A stretch of 64,000 nt of DNA from Hirsutella rhossiliensis (GCF_020360975.1 NW_025408686.1:124001-188000); one strand, 5' to 3'. Shown: positions 21,241 through 33,283, numbered from the stretch's first letter. Translations and numbers: made by a program. The notes: generated by a model from the sequence alone, not told the origin.

Positions 21241-21732
21241 GTTGGGAAAACTTGGTACGGTGGCATAAGGTCAATTTGCTTTGCAGGCTTGGACCCGTTA
21301 CATGGGCTGTTGGTGATGCTTCCGCCCGTAGCAAGGGTACAAGGAGAGCCTTCTGGTTCACACCATAGGATGGGAAATGCGAAATGTCGCGATACTTCCA
21401 AGCTCCTTTCAAGTAACTCGATTCATCAATTATGTCAACTTGCAATCGATATTTTGTCCCCATACCTCGTCTCCGAGAAACCACAAAATGTATGGACTCG
21501 GTGAAGGCGATTCGGTTCCATCACGGCGGTTCCTGGTTTCAACGATGTCCTATCTCGACGTTGCGGCCTCCTGCGCAAGGGGCAATTGACCACTTATCAA
21601 CGGCGACTACTGGGAGAAGTGGGCTGGTGGATGGGAATACAACCTAGGCGTCCCAAGCTTTGCTACAGCTTCCGAATCGACAGATCGCATCATGGCCCAA
21701 CTTCGCAGCTCACGGTCTAACCGTCTAAGGTC

Positions 21733-22302
21733 ATGTCTATCCTCGCAAAGATCAGTCTTTTTGCGACATCAGTCCGCTCTGGACTTGACGACCAGCGAAA
21801 GGCAATCACGTACGGGGACCTTAAGTATGAGATTGCAAATTGGCATCAAGTCGTACCTCCTATATGCCTCAGTCTGGAAAAGCTGAACCACATGCCGGGA
21901 TATGAGACTGATGAAAACGATGAGGCCATCGAAGCTCTAACGGCAGCAGCATGCGTACAGTGTTATGGTCCAGCATGCACCATCTATCTCGAAAGAATTA
22001 CCACAAAAAGGATTGGAAGCGCTGCCTTTAACACTGAAGTAAAGACCGCTGCCGATCGAATCATCACATTGATGGGCCGCTTTACGACGGGTATCGACCA
22101 ACTGGCAACGTTGTGGCCACTCCTCACTGTACGCATTGCTACCGTCGACCCATACCAGCAAAATGCCTTGCGTCAGCGGCTGGTTGGAATGGAATGCTTC
22201 GGATTAACGGTAAGGACGATTTACCTTACGCTGTGGCCTTTGCTTACCGAATGTCCAGTATGTAAGCCGTGTCCTAGAGGCACTACAGTATTCGTGGAGT
22301 GA
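21733..22302 (+). pseudogene. C-terminal fragment of a zinc-cluster transcription factor
   Basis: The frame matches the C-terminal regulatory domain of fungal Zn(II)2Cys6 factors (Fungal_trans_2 type): a helical run with AAACVQCYGPACTIYLERI, then QLATLWPLLTVRIATVDPYQ, then ALRQRLVGMECFGLTVR. In intact proteins the sequence after FGLTVR runs on as a short helix. Here it repeats LTLWPLLTECPVCKPCP, which looks like slipped or duplicated sequence. No DNA-binding CX2CX6C cluster was found upstream within the window, so the N-terminal part is missing. It lies in the unique spacer between the two duplication copies. Confidence 0.7.
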
Positions 22303-22459
22303 TGGGGCATGTTATGCGGAGCTTGAGCCGATGCTGTTATCGAACCTTGTTCCTTGAATGCACGGTAACTGTAAATAAAGGCAGCAGGGGGCATTTACAG
22401 GTTACGACGGATTGAACTATCAGCACACATCGCATGAATCGCCAATACAAGGCAGTTCC

Positions 22460-24050
22460 CCGACAAGTCTTGTATGAAGACGACCGAGGATGTTGATACT
22501 AGCTTGTGGAATCAATGTTTCATGGAGGAGGCATCAAGGGACCACCCCCATTCTAAGGCTGGTAAAGATACTCAAATTCAACACTCTTCCACGGCCGGTC
22601 GCCTGCTCCTTCGAAATTTCTGAGCGCGCTGCCTCTTGTGCCTTTGCCTAGGAGCTTGCCATCTTTGCTCAGGCGATCGAAGCCATGCATCCTTCCTCCC
22701 GGTGATTTCATCATGGCTCCTCCGCTCGCGCTGTCTGGTGCATCGTGACGAGCCTGGAGGAGAACACTGGGAGAACCTCAAGGTGATTTGAACAGGCTTG
22801 CGAAGAGGGAAGCCGAACTTCAGTTCAATTTGTTCGTCTTGTCCGCTATCGATGGATCCGTTGGCCTCTACTCGATGGCAAGTGTCGGATACGGCGACCT
22901 GAAATACAAGTCCAGGAGGACGATTCTCCTTCCCGTCGCTGCAGGAGGAAGAGTCATGAAGATGGCTAGGTGCGAGCACCGGATGTGCCTCTGCTGTAGG
23001 TGACTCTGCAATCTCGCCTTGCGCCTGTTCATCGCGACGTCCTGCGCCGTTGTATTGAGTTTCGGTGTCCCAAATCTCCGAGGTTGGCGAGGCAGGACGT
23101 AGAAGCCTATCAAGGGCACGGAGATGACCAGTTTGTCCACAGGAAACCGACTTAGTGTCAAGGGGACTCTCATCCTCCTGAGTCGTCGAGGCAGAGTCAG
23201 TCGACATGGCGGGCAGAAGGGCCTTCGTTAGATCGTCCGCCGCTCGTTGGCCCTAGGAGAGGTGCAATAACAAGAAGAGTGATAGAGAAGAAGAATATCT
23301 GCTTTCCGCACGAGTGTGGAATGGGCTTCCCGGGTCGAGCTTGTCTGTAACCCCTGATGCAAGCTCCAGCAAATTATCCCGCAAGTCCTCCGCAATGTGA
23401 CCTTGGCCACTTCGTGCCAGCTTTCAGCCGGGTTGGCTCATGCACCTTCCTCATGTTTCGGGGTTGTGGTCCGCTGTTGCTTGGCTGATGCCTGTGAGCC
23501 ACCCTTTGGGGGGACGTCTACCAGTCAGCCTAAGTCTTCAACCATCCCTTGCATCAAATGGTCCGTGTATCCCTGACCAGGACACCTCCAGCTTCTGCAT
23601 CTACGCGTCGATCACATCCCAAATCCACCAGCAGCCAACTTCCAAATAGGCACCGGGACGAATCTCTAGAGTCTAGGGTGACTGGGCGGACCGCCTCTTC
23701 CGAACCATGCATGCAGACTGGCCCTTAGCTCTCCTGCAGTGGGAGTCAGGGGGTGAGCGTGACGCAGGATTCTGCCTGTTGATTTCTCTTCCCTCGTCCT
23801 GGCATGGGAAGTGCTGGGTGGCGAAGCTCGCAGGGATGGAAGCCTCGTGACAAGGGAAGGGCTGCCCACGTCGGCATCCACCTCGGAAGAAGAAGGTAGC
23901 CTCTGTGAGACCTGCGTCCGCGGCTGCCGAGGTACGGATGTTCTGCAATACTGGTTGGATATGACAGTTATGAAATATTGGCAAACAGGCAGGGGCTCTA
24001 AAGCGAGCGGCTCCCAAGACTCGGTCCAGCTAACCAACCGACTCATCACG
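22460..24050. repeat. Segmental duplication, copy 2
   Basis: This is the second copy of the 1.5-kb unit described at 19700-21240. The two copies are separated by about 1.2 kb of unique DNA carrying the zinc-cluster factor fragment. This copy has a few insertions relative to the first, for example TCTCTAGAGTCTAGG near 23665. The right edge is near CCCAAGACTCGG at 24010. Confidence 0.8.
22578..23207 (-). CDS. Unknown protein, paralogue 2 of a tandem pair
   Basis: These 209 codons start MSTDSASTTQEDES. The protein is roughly collinear with paralogue 1. It keeps CGQTGHLRALDRLL, EIAESPT, SDGKENRPPGLVFQV, CHRVEANGSIDSGQDEQ and RQRERRSHDEI. It ends with a longer basic tail (RHKRQRAQKFRRSRR) that may be nuclear or nucleic-acid binding. 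Internal indels between the copies keep the frame. The most conserved segment is the KEN-like string and the region after it, so any shared function probably lies there. No domain was recognised. Confidence 0.5.
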   Translation of the reverse strand: MSTDSASTTQEDESPLDTKSVSCGQTGHLRALDRLLRPASPTSEIWDTETQYNGAGRRDEQAQGEIAESPTAEAHPVLAPSHLHDSSSCSDGKENRPPGLVFQVAVSDTCHRVEANGSIDSGQDEQIELKFGFPLRKPVQITLRFSQCSPPGSSRCTRQRERRSHDEITGRKDAWLRSPEQRWQAPRQRHKRQRAQKFRRSRRPAVEEC

Positions 24051-24425
24051 TTTACCCAGGGGGGAGTGTTCCATTTCCCACCAACACGGGGCAAATGTGA
24101 CCCGTAAAATGCAAATCAGACTGTCCTTTGTCCCAGCCCCTGGGAAGACTGCAAGGGCTACGCCATGACCAGCACGCGGCCAGGCAAAGAAGGTGTGAAG
24201 CTGCTGTAGCTATCTTACTTGTTCTTTCCCCAAGTACCTCCCTTGCCAGAGATCTAACAAGTTTTGTCCATTTCCTCGTTTTTCCTTTTGCCAACCCCCA
24301 TTCTTTCGCGACACCCAGCATTGGGCCGATACTCTACTTACGGGACTATTCGCCTGATTTTTATTTTTATTTTACTTTCCTCCTTCACTGGCCAAAAAGA
24401 GTCTATAGACAAGTCTACAAGCTAA

Positions 24426-25281
24426 ATGTCAGCCCCCGCAGTAAGTGACATAAACCCAGGTGATGCCATCGACAGGAATGGCCATTTCTAACACGAAACT
24501 CCGTCTCTCTTCTCTGCTCTAGCAGAAGAACAGCTTAGTCCGAATTCGAGACAACCAAAGGAGATCGCGCGCCCGACGGAGAGAGTATGTCCAGGAGCTC
24601 GAACAGCGACTGAGGGTATGCGAGCTCCAGGGCATCGAGGCTTCGACCGAGATCCAGATGGCCGCAAGGACAGTTGCCGAGGAGAACAAGAAGCTACGGG
24701 AGTTTCTCAACAAGCATGGCTTTAGTGACGGCCATGTTGCCCATTTCTTGCAGTCGGGCACTTTCGTGCCACTTGATGCCGACCAAGACCATCCTTTTCC
24801 CGCCGGCGACCCTGGGGCCGCCGTCCAGTCGCTGGAACAGCTCCTGGTGCCGCGTCGACTAGCCATTCTAGATCAAGACTTCTACCTCTCTTTGCCGAGA
24901 CAGTCATGTCGGGATCCCTCCACTGCCAGCGGGTCGACGACAAGGTCGTCCATCTTGGAGTCGTCGCAGCTTACGACGTCCTCCTACGGCTATCAACATC
25001 ACATGGCCATGGCTACCGCAGTCAGGGGCTTGGAGGTTCAATCCAAATACCCACTAATAACCCCGTTAAGTCGTGCGAGCACCACGCGACAAGGCAGTGT
25101 TCATTGTGAGCATCCGTCTCCGTCGATGCTGGACAGTCCCGGCCAACCCATGGCCACAACACAGGCTATGTTTATGGGCGACCGTTCGGCAATTCACTTG
25201 CAACGCTCTCTACCGACATATACATATTCAGACTCGACGATACCACATTACGGTCCTCCAGGGAGCACCTCCGACGGTTGA
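24426..25281 (+). CDS. bZIP transcription factor, two exons
   Basis: Exon 1 is only 24426-24440 (MSAPA). An intron with GTAAGT donor at 24441 and a CTCTAG acceptor ending at 24522 precedes exon 2 (24523-25281). An alternative CAG acceptor three bases further would remove one Gln. The basic region is NSLVRIRDNQRRSRARRREY, followed by a leucine-zipper-like helix (VQELEQRLRVCELQGIEAST) and AEENKKLREFLNKHGFSDG. Short fungal bZIP proteins of this arrangement occur as pathway-specific or stress regulators. The C-terminal part is rich in Ser, Thr and Pro and has no motif. The product is about 257 residues and looks intact. It acts in the nucleus as a DNA-binding dimer by family knowledge. Confidence 0.85.
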
Positions 25282-25676
25282 TTCCCATGCTCGTCCAGCG
25301 GTGACAGCAGAAATGTACATGTTGATGGTGGGAATTGCCTGTAAATACAAACATTCCCTTCAAAGCTGTCACCTGTTCTATGACTGTATTTCATAGAAGC
25401 CCAGAGATCAAGGTGGTAGTCATTGGCTCCACAAGCCTGTAGTTGATCAGAAACTGCAAATCCGTTATCGTAGCGAACGTCAGCCGAGTGCGCGTAAGCG
25501 AACATGATATGGCGAGGCATTCAAGCGTACAGGGCCCAGATCTGTCTTGCAACCCGCAGTCTCAGTGGTTACGCGAACGTAAGACTCCGACCATTGCCTG
25601 TTGGTTCCGCTGCTGCCTTGAGAGGTCCAGCTGCCTGGTCCAGAGGGAAGAGCTACTTCAGGAGCCATAGTCTTTC

Positions 25677-25845
25677 TAGGGGTGATATACGAAGGTGAAT
25701 TTTTTGAAGATTTTGAATGAAGGATGAATCAAATGAATTGAATTTTTGGGATCTCGATTCAAAATCTTCAAGCTCCAATTTTCGCGATTCAAGTTGGGTT
25801 TGGGCCAATTCAGGCCATTCATGAATGGTTTGAAGGGATCCCCTA
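25677..25845. repeat. AT-rich inverted-repeat sequence
   Basis: This AT-rich block begins TAGGGGTGAT and ends ATCCCCTA, a short inverted pair. Inside it TTGAAGATTTTGAA and TTCAAAATCTTCAA form a 14-base inverted pair, and TTCAAAATCTTCAA also occurs in both 150-bp repeats (7006 and 40710). It could be a small non-autonomous hAT-like element, since it lies beside a hAT remnant, but no 8-base target duplication was seen. Confidence 0.4.
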
Positions 25846-26105
25846 AACGAAGTGAATTTGGTGTGTACCTAAGCGATTGCAAAAATACCTCAAAACTCCA
25901 ATAAGTAGTATATAGTTTTATAGCCCTCTGAGAAGTGTCTTGATAATCCCGAATACCACAAAAATTAACTTACATAAATACTGATCCGCATGTCCTAGGC
26001 AAATCGCTGAAAATATGCACTTTCAAAAGCTCTGCCGAATCCTCAAAATGCGTCGGTACAACGCGTTCGAATCGCCATTGTGCACGGTTACACACTCGTA
26101 GAGCC

Positions 26106-28596
26106 TCAATCCTCCGAAGCCTCCATTGTACCTAGACAAGGGGTTGATATCGCAGACTTATTGGCTTGGGAAGCAAGAGGTTTGGGGGTGGGAGGTTCGG
26201 TGGGAGCCTCGGTAGGACCCTCGGTGGGAACTTCCGCCGGAGCAGGGGGTTTAGGAGGAGGATTCTCGCCTGAACGCAGATTAGCATTATACACAAACAA
26301 TGAGGGTATATTCATACCATTTACCAGCATTCCCGGAATGTGGTCTGGTCTCCAAATAATACTATTAGCGAAGGGCAAGATGTCATACTCCATGGCCGCC
26401 TTGATCAACGCCTGATCGATCTTATCTTCCTGAGTATAAGCACTCCGTAGAAGTGTTAGTACTCGCGCTGTATCTGCCTTCAAAGCGTGACGGCGGATAC
26501 CGAATTCGTCTCTACAACCACTGAAGAGGCGTTCCACGTCAACTTCAGAGCCAGGGACAGAGAGGAGATCACGCGCCGCCGCAGCCAAAGTGGCCACTCC
26601 TCCTTGTGTTCTTTCCACCACTTCCGTAAGAAGTCTGGAGACTTTGCAATAGACTCGTCGAACTCTATTCGGGAAGTTGCAAACCACCGTTCAAGCTCCG
26701 AAATAGGGATCGCCGCGCCCGCCTCCGCCTCCTTCGCCTTCTTCATTTGGATGGCTCTCCACTGCGCAATGGAGACTCCTTGAGGACGCTCAGCTGGTCT
26801 GGATTGGCTCATAGATGAGTTTGTGGCATCCAATGTTGCTAGCTCCGGCCACTCCGTTCTGAAATACTTCTTGACTTTAGCCATAATCTCAGAGTATTGA
26901 TCCGGTATCATCATTTCTAGTTGGTGAGCTTTATACCGCGGATCCAGGATGTGAGCTGCGAATAGCATCATTTGATCGTCAAGCTTCTTCATATATGTAA
27001 CGTGTTTTGCTTTGCCCTTCGAGAAGGCGTTTCGAATGGACATATCAAGGTCTGAAAAGTCGCCAACCCTTCGACTACATCATCAAGAGAGCTTCCAAAT
27101 CCCAATAGATATCGAGACTTTGTGAGATCTGCGGCATAGCTTCGGAGACTTTCAGAGTGTGGTCTTTAAACGGCTTCAGAACCTTCCGTAGTTGATAGAG
27201 CGCGACAATCTCTTCCGATAAGGGCAGGAGGCACTTGACTTGCTGGTGAGTATCAACGAACTCGGTATATTCTGCCTCAAGCTCCAGGAATTGGTCAATC
27301 ATGTCGTAGGTCGAATTCCAACGAGTGTCGACATCGTAGGTTGGCTTCCGATGGTGCGTGCGGGCATGCTTTTGAAGTCTTGCTCCTAGGCCCGGATCTC
27401 AGCATCCAGAGATTGAGGAGGCGGATTTTGGCAATCCCACTTCGACTAGAGTCTCCCGGAACGGTGTAGTTGTTGCTTTTATTCTCTTCGTCCCACTTAT
27501 CCAGCATCTTCTTGGCTTCCTTCGCTGTGCCTGCCTTGAGATCTTGCAGGACGCCCTCGCAAATGAGTGAGGTAATGTGAGCTAGACAGCGGATCCAACT
27601 CTTCCTGCCGTGAAAGCGCATGCGGGGCCTCCCTATTGGGCTCACCTTGTCGTCGAACTTGATCTTGAGAGAATCGTACAGAGACTGACAGAGCGTGCCG
27701 TTGTTGGCGGCGTTGTCTCCCGTAATGGCGAGAAGCTTGGGCTTGAGCCTGAGCTCCTCAAGTGTCTTCTCAACTATCTCAGCTAGTTGTTTGCCAGTGT
27801 GCGATCCTTTGAGCTCGATAAACTCAATAACCTCTTCTCTCTCCTCAAACTCCGGCGTAATCCAGTGCGCAATAATGGCGAAAATAGGCACCCGATTCGG
27901 TGCTGTCCAGATATCAAGGGTGAGCGAGATGGTAGCACAATTGTACTCAAGCTCAATCTTCAGCTTCTCTCTGCGTTCGACAAAGTCTGTGTAGATATGA
28001 TTGCGTAAAGTTATACGACTCCTGTACACACAGGTTGTATTGTGAGCCAAGAACATCTCTTGGAAAGCAGGGGTCTCAACAACAGAGAAGGGTTGTCGGT
28101 GTTTTACAAACCACTGGCGGATAGACTCCTTTGCCGTGAGCCTTGCTCTTTGCCGGGGTCGACCGCTCCATGCATCTGCCTCTGTATAATCTCCTCCGCC
28201 AATGGCGCGGCCGTATCCATTGATTCGAGCGTGGTGAGACTCCTTCGTAATATTGTGGGATTTTAAATGGTCTCCCATGCCAGAGGTAACCCCTCGGCGG
28301 TTCGATTCAAGGACCTGGAATATCTTCCGAAGAGTAGAAGGATTTTGAAGGCACTCTATACAAGTCCACCGGAACTCTTGGAATATCTTCGGTCCATACT
28401 TGTACTCCGAGTAAAAGCTCCTGTCAATGGCTTCCCTCTGCATGTACCAATAAACGTGGCTGTTCTTGTCTCTCTTCTTGCGAACATGCTTCTGTTTGTT
28501 GTCGGCCCACTTCTTGATAAGTCCGGCTTTCTCTGCGAGCGTCATATGACTACCGGTACTGTTCAATGGCGGCTCTGGTGTATCCGCGTCGGGCAT
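26106..28596 (-). pseudogene. hAT-superfamily transposase, decayed
   Basis: The first frame (28596-27295) gives a BED-like start and HGRKSWIRCLAHI. It includes ATISLTLDIWTAPNRVPIFA and KLLAITGDNAANNGTL, the RNase H-like catalytic segment. The line then passes through a short frame (27302-27075, FLELEAEYTEFVDTHQQ), a third (27043-26480, AAHILDPRYKAHQLE and WWKEHKEEWP), and a fourth (26687-26106). The last carries the C-terminal dimerisation domain: LAAAARDLLSVPGSEVDVER followed by LFSGCRDEF. At least three frame breaks make it a pseudogene. The tail is unusually rich in Pro and Thr (PPPKPPAPAEVPTEGPTEAP). The element ends were not identified. Confidence 0.85.
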
Positions 28597-28849
28597 GTCA
28601 TCATCTGACTCACAGTCAGGATGGCCCGGAGGGGCGCAGACAATTGTATCTTCGCCAGTCGGAAGAGGGGACGAAGGAGCCGGAGCTGTGCTAGGATCAG
28701 GGCGCGCGCGCGGATTCTGAGGTTGAATTGAGGACGTTCGATGCGGGCATAGTTCTGCGTTGGCAATTTACGCCGGGTCCTAGGAGCAAAGAAACTTGCT
28801 GCGGCAGATGTTTTCGATTCAGCAAGGGCCATACTATGTATCATGTTAT

Positions 28850-29461
28850 AATTAGCTATTCACTCGTAAAGTGATTAAATAAGAGGGGGAGGTTGGAGGG
28901 TCATGAAGTTTTACCCGGTCTTGGCTAAAGGGCTCGAGAATACCAAATAAACCACAATAGAGTATAAAGGAGTCGAGGTTGAACGGGTAGGATAGGTCGT
29001 CGGGCAGGGCGTTGATTCGGGGGTCGACCCGAAGCCGCTGTCGGAAATATCGAAGCAGGAATTAGGCGAGATCGTCGTAAAATAATGTCGTGGAAGTTGT
29101 CGCGAAGACCGTTGCTCAATGCAGGCAAAAAAAGGTGGGATGGGCTGGCCGTGTCTTTCCGACAGCAGTAGGATTAACAGGTGGTCAATTGAGCGCGAAT
29201 AACGCGTCTAAACCCAGCTGGTTGGCACAATATATCCTTATCATGCAGATGTTTCGGTACTTTCTCATCGGGCTAGCTTGTGTGGACAAACAAGTAGCAG
29301 TCATATTGGGCTCGAGGAGTAGATAAGTCCCTAGCAGCCTCTTAATCGCGAGATGACGCAATTCGTGTCACCTCCAATTGTTCGCGCAGTATTGAGATGT
29401 TGAGGGATCTGAACGCGTTTTTCGAATTAGCTTGCCGGAGGCTGTTTAGCGGTATAAGTCC
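28850..29461. other. Spacer between hAT remnant and copia-1
   Basis: No gene is supported. A short stretch (GCGAAGACCGTTGCTCAATGC near 29102) resembles one at 40336 (GCGAAGACCATTGCGCCATG), so a small dispersed repeat may be present. The base composition is close to that of the hAT remnant. Confidence 0.35.
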
Positions 29462-29466
29462 TGTAT

Positions 29467-29667
29467 TGTGGGTAGGCACCTGCGGCAGCTGCTGCAATGA
29501 GACGGTACTAGGGTTAACCTGTGATGTTGTATTCGTCTTGTTCTCTATCTAAGGAGGCAGAGGCCAGCGTGGAGAAAGGGGGCACGCTGCCCTCAGCCGC
29601 ACACGTGACCGTACGGGTCACGTGCCAACCATGGTTGGTCACACCACTAGATAGATACATTCCTACA
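29467..29667 (-). repeat. copia-1 LTR (3' LTR in element sense)
   Basis: 201 bases, identical to the other LTR except for one additional G near its 29470 end. It contains the palindromic CACGTGACCGTACGGGTCACGTG at about 29602, a possible E-box-like or CRE-like regulatory site repeated as an inverted pair. Confidence 0.95.
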
Positions 29668-29879
29668 CAGGCAACTCTTCTTTTGCTGAGAAGCACAGCA
29701 ACACCTTGAACAGGTCTAAAGGATAGTAGCGTTAAGGCCGTGAAGGAATGTGCCGTGAGGGCGTGTGTCATTATTGCGAAAAAGTGGGTCCGACGTCTTG
29801 TTCTTAGCTGTAGATATCGGGAAGAAGTGAAGGGTCTTCCTGATAGGAGCAATCATTTGATCATAGGGATAAGGAGCGG

Positions 29880-30715
29880 TTAGGAACGTTGTACGTATCC
29901 TTCGACTCGAATTGTCAGACTATTGGTATCGATGAAGCGTTCCAGGGCTCGGTTTGGTGATGCTTTCGTCATTGCATCTGCTGGGTTGTCTGCGCCGTTG
30001 ATCCAACGAATATCTGTTATCTCTCTCTTCTCGTATGACTGGCGAAGGGCCATGATATCAATCATCAATCGTTTTCCTTCGTCGTACCGAGCTTGACTAG
30101 GCATTCGTAGAGAGTACGAATCCGTACAGACGATGAGAGGATAGGAGGAAGGTTGAGTCGTTCCGTAATTATCTTCATAGTCATCGCAAGGGAGATGCCT
30201 ATGTCGAATCCGTTGGCCATACCGTAGATCTCTGATGCTAGGACGCTACGGGTAACACGTTTGCACTTTGTTGAACTCCAGTGTACGATGTTACCACTAA
30301 TCTCGAACTGTTTTTCTTTGTGGTTTGTCTCGTTAACGAGGGCAATGACGAATCCTAGTTGGGAGGATAAGTCCTTGTTGTTTGCGAAAGAACCATCGGT
30401 GAAAACCATCAGCTTTGCAGTAGCTAGATCAATTGGTTTGTACGTGAGGCCACGTAGTTGGTGATCCATTTGCCATTGCAGTCGCTTGTTCAAAATTGCG
30501 TAATCTTTATCCTCAGGGGTCTGTACTTGGGCGGCGACTGAAACATCGAAAGAAGCTTCCGGTTGAGCAATTGAAGCAATGTATGAGGCTCGCGCTCGTT
30601 CCTCAACGTAGCGCTGGTGACGATCAATTGCTTTAGGGTCAATGGTGGTCATTTTGCTGCTTGTCCCTTCTGTTGAAGTAAAGGGATCCTTTCTTAAGGG
30701 GTTATTATTCAGCAA
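29880..30715 (-). pseudogene. copia-1 RNase H and C-terminus
   Basis: The main frame (30715-30065) contains KLMVFTDGSFANNKDLSSQL (first RNase H Asp) and VLASEIYGMANGFDIG (Glu position). The following small frame (30104-29880) supplies EITDIRWINGADNPADAMTK and ends SLTIRVEGYVQRS. They are joined through a frame change near 30090. The final stop at 29880 lies about 210 bases before the 3' LTR, which is reasonable for a complete element. Confidence 0.8.
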
Positions 30716-30717
30716 CG

Positions 30718-31559
30718 TCAGTCTTGCACCATTAAAGTCAACCGTTGTTCCGTATGTGATGTCAGTCTTGGGCTTGGAACGAAATTCTGCCTTTGTAGCT
30801 CTTCTTCTTCACGGGTAGAAAAGTTGTTCGTTCCAAGGATGAGGGTGTCATCAGTTTGCATTCCAACAATACCGAGCGTGTCAGGGCCAGTATTCGAAAT
30901 CAGTAGGCAGGAGTCATAGGTGGAGGTAGACATATCCAGCTTTTCGAGGTGATGCTGCTGATATGTGCGGAACCAATGGACTCCGGCTTCTGCGATACCG
31001 TACAGGGCTTAATAACACGAATAATTGTTCCGTTAGGGTATTTGCCTTGTAGTTCCGTGGGCAAATACGTAAGAATGGTCCGGAAAGCTTGGTCTGGGAT
31101 TGCGGGTATGCCTGAGTGATATCACGGAGGAGAGGGTTATGCCGTAGTTTTGAAGAAGTCCGGGGCAATAGCGAGGATGAGTCTCTGGCTAACGCGTTGA
31201 ATTGTCGGAGATTGCGTCAGGAGGGTGGTCTTCTCAAAGTCGTTATGTCCTTGAATAACAAGTCGAGACTTTTCGTAGGGCTTAGTGTTGATTCCTTTGA
31301 CTTCACGAACCATTCGAGAGCGAAAGATTCTATAGTTTCCATGACTCATTTGATCGTATCGTTCAAATTGGAATACACCGCGGCCAACGAGGTCAGTAAT
31401 CTCTTTGTTATCGGATTCTTCGAAGGGTCACCAGGAGAGGTGATTATGCCATCAGACCGTAGCTTGAGGGAAAGAGCTTGTGCATCTTCCTCCTTTTGGG
31501 TCAAGAAGCTCTGGTCTACGGCAGGCCATCATGATCAAATCCTTTGGCTTGTTCTTTGA
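30718..31559 (-). pseudogene. copia-1 reverse transcriptase, fragmented
   Basis: Three short frames carry successive RT blocks: KSRLVIQGHNDFEKTTLLTQ and SPTIQRVSQRLILAIA (31349-31137), LLRDITQAYPQSQTKL (31168-30914), and GIVGMQTDDTLILG (30933-30718), where TDD stands in the position of the YVDD catalytic box. Each lies in a different frame, so at least two indels interrupt the enzyme. The order and spacing are those of a normal copia RT. Confidence 0.8.
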
Positions 31560-31912
31560 TCCTGGTGGGCGTCCTCTCTGCGGGGGCGGGGTTCGGGTCG
31601 GGCAGGCAGGTCCGTTAGGGTCTTAACGGGGTCTTGAGCCGGTTGTTCATTAAGATCTGAACGAATGCCTGAGGGTCTGTGTCGTGTGTAGGGTCGGAAA
31701 GAGTGGTATCATCACGCAGATACGGTTGTACAAGGGTCGATCGAAAGACTTGGGGCCGTTGACTGTGTCAATGGTGATGTTATGGGTATCAATCGATGCA
31801 ATCTTGAAGGGTCCTTGCCAACCGTCTTTCTCTCTCAAACGCGAACTTCACTTTGCAGCGGGAGGATAGCACTTCTGTCGTGCTCGGGCCGTTGCGTGCA
31901 TGGAGGGCATCC

Positions 31913-33283
31913 TTAACTCGTCTTTCTGCCGAGAGTTGGCGGAGCATTTTCATCGCTTTCTGCATAGCTTCCGATCTTTTGAGGGTAGAAGCGGAAGGGG
32001 CGAGTCTGTAGATACGCGAGGGTATGCGCCGAAAACAAGCAACGTAGGCACAAGACCGTCAGGTCCTGCCGTATCATTGATTGCTTTAACAGCCATTTGA
32101 AGGACTGTTTCGGCGGAAGTGGTGTGGCCAATCTCAGCATGGAGGATGTTAAAGGCGCGTCGGAGGGTGCGTGATAGCGTTCAATCTTTCCAATGGACCA
32201 ATGCGTCTCAACAGGTACTTGAGAGCATTTGATTCCCATAATCTTTGCTTCGTTCCGGAATTCGAGAGAAGCAAAGTTAGTTCCTGCATCATGACGGAGG
32301 GTATCAGGAGGTCCAAGATACGTGTCGATCCAGAGGGTCCGGAGGGTCTCCCATGTATCTTTAGCTGACATTGACGGTAAAAATCTGGCTCCTTGGAAAG
32401 CAGTAGCTGAGTCCACAACGTGTAGAACAGGGCGTTGTGGTGTTCCTAGGTGCATCACATCAACGATGATTTCGTAGTTGAACTCTTGATCATCGTTAAG
32501 GGTGAACTTGAAGCGGCGTGGGGCTTGTGAGTGCATTTGACAGTGGTGACAGAACTTAGAGATAGTCTCTAATGTGTCTATCGAGACGTCACTGTGCCCG
32601 GCTTGCTTCAAGAGGTGATGGAGCCTAGGGACTGCTGGGTGTCCAAAGCGTCGGTGAAGTGTACGAATCTCTGTTTCCGTAAGAAACGAGATGGACTCTT
32701 CATCTTTCGTAAGGAAGAACCAGGGATGTCCCCATTTGCGTACGACTGGAATGCTTGTAGGGCGATTAGTACAATGATTAGTACAATTGATGGTATCTGT
32801 GATGTTGTTGAAATAGATACCAAGCCGGTCCATATCAGCAAGGCAGAGCAAAAGGAGTTGGGGTTTGAAGGACGTGGAACGTGATCCTTCCGAGGGGTGT
32901 GTTAAGGGCGACTGTGCCGAGGAGTGGATGGCGTCGCTGTTGCCGAATTTGATGGAGGCCTGGCCGGATGTGGAGCTGTCGAGAGCTACAGAAGGGTCTT
33001 CTCGTTGTAGGGCGATGTACTGAGAGTATCCTGCTGTGGAAAATGTTGCTGCACCTGTGTCGATCATGATACCTTGGAATCTATCCCTTGAATAGCGATC
33101 TTCAATAATAAATTGCGAGGCTGGAACAACGGTTTGATCCGTCTGATAGACGTCTTCTCCTGTGATCAAATGATTGAATGCCTGTTGACAGAGCATTTGG
33201 CTTGCTTGCCATTGTTCCGGGTGATCGTTGGTGCTATTGTCATGTTCTTCCCATGTATCTTCAGTGTCATCAAAGCTGCTCAT
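31913..33283 (-). pseudogene. copia-1 protease and integrase
   Basis: The protease motif is IMIDTGAATFST, with catalytic Asp. The integrase zinc-binding (pre-integrase) part follows: LHRRFGHPAVPRLHHLL, then ISKFCHHCQMH. The catalytic core shows VDVMHLG with the first Asp, RHDAGTNFASLEF with the second Asp and HWSIGKIERYH with the Glu, so all three DDE positions are present. After KIERYHAP the frame degrades and the line continues in the frame at 32418-32149 and beyond, showing an indel near 32180. The aligned part is otherwise well conserved. Confidence 0.85.

Noticed and set aside
25669..25853. 8-base target duplication for the TAGGGG-ended block
   Set aside because: AGTCTTTC on the left and AACGAAGT on the right do not match.
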